Made by a program: the position numbers and the translations under genes. A stretch of DNA of 9,869 nt from contig NZ_JAIVFR010000159.1 of NCBI RefSeq assembly GCF_020829685.1, positions 1-9,869 of the forward strand. The letters run 5' to 3'. Shown piece after piece: positions 5,820 through 9,869 of the stretch. The notes beneath the pieces are model-generated. The model was not told where the DNA came from, made no database searches, and saw only the letters and a list, made by a program, of their open reading frames with translations. Numbering within the stretch: position 1 is the first letter of the stretch; each line of letters starts with the position of its first letter. Source of the DNA: Nostoc sp. CHAB 5715 (GTDB taxonomy: Bacteria > Cyanobacteriota > Cyanobacteriia > Cyanobacteriales > Nostocaceae).

Positions 5820-7010
5820 GTGAGTAAGATTGGGTGGCAGAAAATCTCAGCGAAGGCAGAACAGTTTACAGAGTCGGTGATTCGGGAAATGACGCGAGTT
5901 GCACTGCAACACGGTGCGGTGAATTTAGCGCAGGGGTTCCCTGATTTTTCGTGTCCCTTGGAGTTGAAACAGGCAGCTTGTGAGGCAATAAAGGCAGATG
6001 TCAACCAGTATGCCATTACTTGGGGCGATCGCTTATTTCGTCATGCGATCGCGAATAAAGTCCACTGGTATCTCGGCTTAGATATCAATCCCGAAACCCA
6101 AATCACCGTCACTTGCGGTTCCACAGAAGCAATGGCATCTGTGATGTTAGCGACAGTTGATCCCGGTGACGAAGTAATTGTATTTGAGCCATATTACGAA
6201 AACTACGGCCCCGATGCGATTTTAGCTGGTGCTATACCCAGGTACGTGACACTGCATCCCCCCCATTGGACATTTGATGAAGCACAATTGCGTCAAGCTT
6301 TCAATGCCAATACCAAAGCTATTATTATCAACACACCCCACAACCCCACAGGTAAAGTCTTCACCTGTGAAGAACTCACCCTAATTGCTGAACTTTGTCA
6401 AAAATGGGATGTGTTAGCGTTCACTGACGAAATTTACGAACATATTCTCTATGATGGCACTCAACATATTGCCCTAGCGACCCTTCCCGGCATGGAAGAA
6501 CGCACCGTTACTATTAACGGTTTATCCAAAACTTACAGCGTCACTGGATGGCGAGTCGGCTACATTCTGGCAAACCCCGAATTGACAGGAGCCATTCGCA
6601 AAGTCCATGATTTTCTCACCGTTGGCGCTCCTGCACCATTGCAACGAGCCGGAGTTGCTGCCATGCAACTGCCACCATCCTATTATGAAGAACTAGCCAA
6701 ACTTTATCACCAGAAACGAGACAGCATTTTACAGATTCTAGATCAAGTTGGCATTCCCTATTTCGTTCCCAAAGGAGCCTATTACGTTCTTGCAGATATT
6801 TCCAAATTCGGCTACAAAACTGATGTTGAATTCACTTACCATCTAATTAAAGATATTGGTGTGGCCGTAGTTCCCGGTTCCAGCTTTTTTAGCCAACCAG
6901 AAAAAGGGCATTCATTGATCAGATTTTGCTTCAGCAAAAGACCCGAGACATTACAAACAGCGAGCGATCGCTTACTCAAATTGCAATCAACTCTACAACC
7001 TACATCCTAA
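5820..7010 (+). CDS. PLP-dependent class I/II aminotransferase
   Basis: A 396-residue fold-type I aminotransferase; it moves an amino group between an amino acid and a 2-oxo acid using pyridoxal phosphate, in the cytoplasm. Motifs: NLAQGFPDF (35-43); TCGSTEAM (98-105) at the phosphate site; Y125; NTPHNPTG (171-178), with N175 contacting the cofactor; FTDEIYEH (201-208), with D203 and Y206; the Schiff-base lysine K237 in GLSKTYSVTGWRVGY, with R245 downstream; and substrate-carboxylate R368 in LIRFCF. All key residues are present and length is normal. The AQGFPDF opening and TGWRVGY motif place it near the methionine/kynurenine/aspartate aminotransferase group (YbdL- or KAT-like), but the donor cannot be read from sequence. 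Start is GTG with GGAGGT 6 bases upstream. It has no same-strand partner upstream and is followed 37 bases later by the copper-protein fragment, with which it might be co-transcribed. Confidence 0.93.
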   Translation: MSKIGWQKISAKAEQFTESVIREMTRVALQHGAVNLAQGFPDFSCPLELKQAACEAIKADVNQYAITWGDRLFRHAIANKVHWYLGLDINPETQITVTCGSTEAMASVMLATVDPGDEVIVFEPYYENYGPDAILAGAIPRYVTLHPPHWTFDEAQLRQAFNANTKAIIINTPHNPTGKVFTCEELTLIAELCQKWDVLAFTDEIYEHILYDGTQHIALATLPGMEERTVTINGLSKTYSVTGWRVGYILANPELTGAIRKVHDFLTVGAPAPLQRAGVAAMQLPPSYYEELAKLYHQKRDSILQILDQVGIPYFVPKGAYYVLADISKFGYKTDVEFTYHLIKDIGVAVVPGSSFFSQPEKGHSLIRFCFSKRPETLQTASDRLLKLQSTLQPTS

Positions 7011-7020
7011 CACTAATTTC

Positions 7021-7047
7021 TTCTCTCTGCGCCCTCTGCGGTTCGTT
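7021..7047. repeat. CTCTGCG-type interspersed repeat
   Basis: Two copies of CTCTGCG (7025-7031 and 7034-7040) in a TTCTCTCTGCGCCCTCTGCG context. Similar strings are, from memory, scattered between genes in Nostoc-type genomes. It sits exactly where the N-terminal half of the following copper-protein frame would be expected, so it may mark the break point. Confidence 0.35.
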
Positions 7048-7218
7048 ATGATGAGCGGTTCTGAGTTCATGGGACGCACTTGTATGCTGTGTGCAAAAAT
7101 GTGCGATCGCACTGCAATGGCTTGTGAGATGATGAGCGATGACGCGAAAATGATGGAATCTGCTGCTTGCCGTAAGTGTGCAGAGTCTTGCAAAAGTATG
7201 CACATGATGCCCGCATAA
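7048..7218 (+). CDS. Cys/Met-rich four-helix-bundle copper-binding protein, C-terminal half only
   Basis: A 56-codon frame, beginning MMSGSEFMGRTC and ending SMHMMPA. It contains 7 cysteines (12, 15, 19, 26, 41, 44, 48) in C-x2-C-x3-C arrays and 13 methionines. The order SGSEFMGRTC, then LCAKMCDRTAMACEMM, then CRKCAESCK matches what I recall as the last two helices of the four-helix-bundle copper-binding family (DUF326, related to copper storage proteins Csp), which bind Cu(I) through cysteines lining a bundle. Full-length members are about 110-120 residues, so the first two helices are missing; upstream bases are repeat-like and carry no such codons. Either it is a decayed gene or a mini-protein that would have to dimerise to complete a bundle. 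ATG at 7048 has no clear Shine-Dalgarno; M8 (7069) is an alternative. Cysteine positions look intact, which argues against long neutral decay. Confidence 0.68.
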   Translation: MMSGSEFMGRTCMLCAKMCDRTAMACEMMSDDAKMMESAACRKCAESCKSMHMMPA

Positions 7219-7258
7219 TTCCACGACAATCTAGCAGAAGTTTCTCTGCAACCTAATA

Positions 7259-7295
7259 TTCAAGCGCTCAGATTCTTTGCATCTGGGCGCTTGAA
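7259..7295. terminator. Strong hairpin after copper-protein fragment
   Basis: TTCAAGCGCTCAGAT (7259-7273) pairs with ATCTGGGCGCTTGAA (7281-7295), 15 pairs with one U-G, around a 7-base loop. It starts 40 bases after the 7218 stop and lies between that plus-strand frame and the minus-strand RTX remnant. Neither strand has a T-run beside it, so it is a factor-dependent or structural terminator at best. The stem strength itself is clear. Confidence 0.5.
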
Positions 7296-7345
7296 GTAAA
7301 GACTTAACTAATCAAAGAATTAGCATTGCTCACACTTTTATGGAA

Positions 7346-7687
7346 CTACGCTTGCACCACAAAATCTGAGGCTGTCAAAGCCGACGCACCAGCGAGTGTG
7401 GCAAATTGACCACCACTGCTAAAACCAGACAATATGCCATTTTGGTTGTAGAATAAGCGCCCATTCACAGCGTCGTAGACAATCCGTACACTGCTGATGC
7501 CCTCTAAAATTGTCAATTGATGCAGGTCTAAACCAATACTTTAAAAAGCGTTAGTATTACTTAAATTACTTCCTGGATTAGAAGCGATCGCACTCAAAGT
7601 AGTCTTATCCAGTACAATCTTGTCACCTTGGGATCTATTGAAGTCACTAATGGTATCTAAACCAATAGCAGAGCCGTTAAAAGCAGC
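7346..7687 (-). pseudogene. C-terminal remnant of an RTX-type calcium-binding protein
   Basis: On the minus strand one frame reads from about 7687: AAFNGSAIGLDTISDFN, then RSQGDKIVLDKTTLSAIAS, an in-frame TAA at 7541-7543, then 64 further codons including VRIVYDAVNGRLFYNQNG, SGFSSGGQFATLAG and the end ASDFVVQA, stopping at TAG 7346-7348. The DTISDFN...GDKIVLD pattern and the final LFYNQNG...FATLAG...DFVVQA are characteristic of the tail that follows hemolysin-type (RTX) Ca-binding repeats in large cyanobacterial secreted proteins. The nonapeptide repeats themselves are absent. Frame is conserved on both sides of the stop, so decay looks recent. It has no start codon or ribosome binding site of its own. 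It ends within a few bases of the oppositely oriented fragment at 7691. Confidence 0.75.
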
Positions 7688-7690
7688 ACA

Positions 7691-8218
7691 CAGCAAGATA
7701 TATCCTACCAGAATGTCTGCAAGCGCATCTCGCAGGCGCGGGCTATTCTGCGAGAGGAGTTGAGGGGATATTTTATAGGGGAGGATGGGACTGATAGGGA
7801 TTTATCGGTTACGCCAACCTTAGATGCAACAGAGTCTGCAATTAGGGAAAAGTCCCAGAGGAATGCGGCAGTTGAACCGATTGTGGGCGAGACGGTAACG
7901 TTATCCGTTGCGGTGGAGGAAGTGGAGATTGTTGTTGGTGAAGAACCGAAGGAGGTAACACTATCAGTGCAGCACTCTGAGTCGGCTCCTATTGCAGCGA
8001 TCTCTGATGAGAAGTTAGAGGTAAAGAGATATGGTTCTCACTGCGTTGAGGCGGCGCTGTGTGAAAGTTGGTCTGCACCGATTTTGGCTTTGGCACAGTT
8101 TGATGAAGAAACTCGAAGTTGGAGTAATTTCTATTTGGCGGTGCAGAGGATGCAACAACAGCCTCTTGTAGGGAAAGGATGGGGAGAATTTGTGCGATCG
8201 TCCCGCTCTCCTCCTTAG
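7691..8218 (+). pseudogene. Truncated sigma-70-family-like protein (region 4 onward)
   Basis: The frame is open upstream of its first possible start (TTG 7760) and reads QQDISYQNVCKRISQARAIL before it. That segment resembles the recognition half of the helix-turn-helix in sigma-70 region 4 (an S/T-x-x-N-V-x-K-R-I-x-x-A-R-x-x-L pattern), so the gene has lost everything before mid-HTH. What follows is an acidic linker (about residues 30-100 counted from 7691, rich in E, V and T) and a C-terminal piece with CVEAALCESWSAPILALAQFDEETRSWSNFYLAVQRM. I recall similar long tails on sigma-like proteins of Nostocales, but without a search this is moderate evidence only. The tail ends in RSSRSPP, which may be past a frameshift. 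Not expected to be functional; translation from TTG 7760 (GAGAGGAG just upstream) would give a 152-residue tail without the HTH. Confidence 0.52.
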
Positions 8219-8225
8219 TATCGTC

Positions 8226-8489
8226 TTATTGGAACTTTATAAATTTATAAGCCCAAATATAACCAGACTTGGCTCTGTGAAGGGCAAATACATCGATATA
8301 CGTATTGAACCAACGAACAAAGCGAAATTCTACTGCGGTATGAAATGCTTCTAAGGCTTCTGCAAAGGTTTGTAAAGGTTTGGTAGCCCATTGTCGCCTG
8401 AATCCACCCGTCAATTGATGCCAAAAAATGAAGTGTAGGCACAAAAGACCAAAATTTAGTCTAGTTGATTGGATCGCAAAAACTAGGAG
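8226..8489 (-). pseudogene. Transposase-like C-terminal remnant
   Basis: The minus-strand frame is open from 8489 to a TAA at 8226-8228. There is no ATG and no ribosome binding site; the first start-like codon is TTG at 8444. The product includes RQWATKPLQTFAEALEAFHT and AVEFRFVRWFNTYIDVFAL, ending HRAKSGYIWAYKFIKFQ. The pattern of a helix with F-x-E-A-L-x-A-F, then E-F-R-F-V-x-W, then D-V-F-A-x-H-x-A-x-x-G-Y-x-W-A resembles the end of DDE transposases of IS4-like type seen in cyanobacteria (from memory). The catalytic domain and any terminal inverted repeats are absent. It is best seen as a leftover insertion-sequence end; a different family is possible. Confidence 0.45.
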
Positions 8490-8550
8490 CTAACTCTAAA
8501 AATTCAGAAATAGATAAAAGGAAACGTCTATAAAATGAGGCTGAACAATT

Positions 8551-8580
8551 TTGTTATACGCTCCCATGCCAGTATATATT
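8551..8580 (+). promoter_or_regulatory. Possible sigma-70 promoter for the 8702 gene
   Basis: TTGTTA (8551-8556) and TATATT (8575-8580) with an 18-base spacer, about 120 bases upstream of the ATG at 8702. The match is fair. The surrounding stretch 8490-8701 contains no gene. Unproven. Confidence 0.3.
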
Positions 8581-8624
8581 CTCAGCTAACTATAAACCTC
8601 ATGTTGGCTTGCAAGGAACTCTAA

Positions 8625-8655
8625 AAATATTGGCTTGGCTTGGCAATCAATATTT
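8625..8655. repeat. Inverted repeat in the leader of the 8702 gene
   Basis: AAATATTG (8625-8632) and CAATATTT (8648-8655), perfect 8-bp arms around 15 bases that include GGCTTGGCTTGG. If transcription starts near 8587 it would lie in the 5' leader, so it could be an mRNA hairpin or an operator. Short A+T-rich arms make chance occurrence possible. Confidence 0.35.
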
Positions 8656-8701
8656 CCAACCTCGTTTTTGTGAACTTCATTAACTAACAGGAGAATCATT
8701 T

Positions 8702-9869
8702 ATGTCCGATACTACTGGTGGACAGCAGTTTTATTCCGCTTTACAAGCAAAAGCTATGGCGGCGCTTAAAGATACCCTTAAATCCCCACTTTATCCAATT
8801 CAGTTTCCCTCTCAAGGTGACTTTTTCTGGTATTACCAAAACCCAAGCCAGGTCTTCAACCAGAGCACCTTTGATTACATCAGCGCGAACATATCACCGG
8901 GTGATGTGCCAGGGACTGCTAAGCTTTCTGGCTCAGGAGGCTTCCCAAATGCTTACACCCAAGTAATCTCCAGTATTGCGTTTACGCTAAGCAAAAATGA
9001 CCAAGCAGCATTAAACAAAGCTCAAAGCGATGCTGCGACCCAAGGTGCAACAATCGTCACAGATTTTCAAACCTCTTATGGTCAAATTACAGACGCTCAA
9101 TTGCAAGATGCAGCAACGAAATACGGGCAGTATATTGTTGGCAATAAGGTTGACTACATTATCAACGTGGTTTTGGGAGGGCAGTGGAGCGGTAATCAGG
9201 CAGCAAATAAGCCTCCATTGCCTTACCAGCAAATGGTAAATGCGCGAAATCTGCAAGATCTACTCCCCTACTCACCTCCAGGTGCCGATCAGGTTATCTC
9301 GGATGTCTCGATTTACCTGAATCTCATGAAACCGGTCATCGGGCTTCAGACTCAGATACAGCAGGGGTCTTGGATTATTGCCCAGTTGCAAGGTAACACT
9401 AAAACTCCTTCTGACTCTAATGGCGGGATCAAGACCGTCAATGCAAATACTGGGGCAGTGTCGCCTAACTTACAAGTAGGCTACAGCATTTCCAAAGCCC
9501 AGACAGCTATCCAGAACGACCTAGACAGCAACAACACTATCAGCTTTGGTATGACAACCTCGCAGGCATCTGGAGGGAGTGTCAGTGTCAGCATCGAAGG
9601 GCAAGCTGGTTTCTCTGTCGGCTCTTGGCTTACATTTACGACAACAGCTGGTGGCAGTTACGATATGTCCAAGGCACAAGGAACAAGTACAGATGCCTCA
9701 ATCACGCTAACGTGGAAAGGCTACTCTGTAGTGCCGATAACTCCAACAGCTTGGCAACAAGCTACCAATGTTGGCTGGTACTACACAGATCCAATTGCAC
9801 AGGCAGTCAACAATGGTACTCAAGACGTTACCGGTTTCAAATTCCTAAACAAACCAGCCTACGATCTAC
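8702..9869 (+). CDS. Large unrecognised Cys-free protein, runs off the window
   Basis: An open frame of 389 codons from ATG 8702 to the window end with no stop; AGGAG at 8689-8693 gives an 8-base spacing. I do not recognise the product. Visible features: no signal peptide or long membrane helix; residues about 10-25 and 95-150 look helical (QAALNKAQSDAATQGA, AQLQDAATKYGQYI); a linker at 231-256 rich in N, T, S and G; then an alternating Ser/Thr/Gly segment (about 279-340: TISFGMTTSQASGGSVSVSI, GSWLTFTTTAGGSY, DASITLTWKGYSV) that would form beta strands, perhaps hairpins. Composition is odd: no Cys, one Arg (182), one Glu (299), many Q, N, S, T and G. Such a makeup suits an extracellular, particle or pore-forming protein, but that is inference. 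It lies downstream of a cluster of gene fragments and in DNA lacking HIP1. The C-terminus is outside the window. Confidence 0.85.
   Translation, partial: MSDTTGGQQFYSALQAKAMAALKDTLKSPLYPIQFPSQGDFFWYYQNPSQVFNQSTFDYISANISPGDVPGTAKLSGSGGFPNAYTQVISSIAFTLSKNDQAALNKAQSDAATQGATIVTDFQTSYGQITDAQLQDAATKYGQYIVGNKVDYIINVVLGGQWSGNQAANKPPLPYQQMVNARNLQDLLPYSPPGADQVISDVSIYLNLMKPVIGLQTQIQQGSWIIAQLQGNTKTPSDSNGGIKTVNANTGAVSPNLQVGYSISKAQTAIQNDLDSNNTISFGMTTSQASGGSVSVSIEGQAGFSVGSWLTFTTTAGGSYDMSKAQGTSTDASITLTWKGYSVVPITPTAWQQATNVGWYYTDPIAQAVNNGTQDVTGFKFLNKPAYDL

Noticed and set aside
6993..7229. Minus-strand frames of about 75 codons over the copper-protein region.
   Set aside because: They are the antisense of the Cys/Met-rich plus-strand frame, which matches a known family; the minus readings match nothing I know.
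8718..9239. Shorter frames on both strands within the last gene.
   Set aside because: They lack ribosome binding sites and lie inside the 389-codon frame, whose composition and AGGAG site make it the coding one.

Overview
The window looks like chromosomal DNA of a filamentous, probably heterocyst-forming cyanobacterium (Nostoc/Calothrix-like). I counted 13 exact copies of the HIP1 octamer GCGATCGC. There are also short heptamer tandem repeats (TCATTAG, CAATGCC) typical of such genomes, and several proteins of cyanobacterial style. The assignment rests on pattern recognition only; no database search was possible.

Layout. Bases 1-40 hold the last codons of an upstream plus-strand gene, perhaps a chemotaxis-receptor-like protein. 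Two heptamer repeat tracts follow, then a small conserved hypothetical gene (324-542). It converges on ribD (585-1838, minus), the bifunctional deaminase/reductase of riboflavin synthesis, with a terminator-like hairpin between them. Further minus-strand genes are a GNAT acetyltransferase (2044-2589), a DoxX-type membrane protein (2789-3325), a type II NADH dehydrogenase-like flavoprotein (3406-4668) and a metallo-beta-lactamase-fold protein lacking the usual metal ligands (4999-5598). The dehydrogenase and DoxX genes form a probable two-gene redox operon. It is flanked by a 66-bp direct repeat, because a broken copy of the 3' end of the MBL-like gene lies just downstream of doxX. The intergenic region upstream of the dehydrogenase contains a 21-bp tandem repeat and several perfect inverted repeats. 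A PLP-dependent class I/II aminotransferase (5820-7010, plus) has a strong Shine-Dalgarno sequence and a GTG start.

From about 7020 to 8490 the sequence is a graveyard of gene fragments: (i) a 56-codon Cys/Met-rich reading frame matching the C-terminal half of the four-helix-bundle copper-binding (DUF326/Csp-like) family; (ii) the C-terminal end of an RTX-type calcium-binding protein, minus strand, with an internal stop; (iii) a plus-strand fragment that begins inside a sigma-70 region-4-like helix-turn-helix and abuts (ii) within a few bases; (iv) a minus-strand end resembling an IS transposase C-terminus.

The window ends inside a large open frame on the plus strand (8702 to beyond 9869, at least 389 codons), with a good ribosome binding site. 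I do not recognise its product. It has no cysteine, one arginine and one glutamate in 389 residues, no signal peptide, and a Ser/Thr/Gly-rich beta-like segment. It also lies in the HIP1-free last 2.3 kb. This gene, next to the fragment cluster, is the best candidate for something undescribed and recently acquired.
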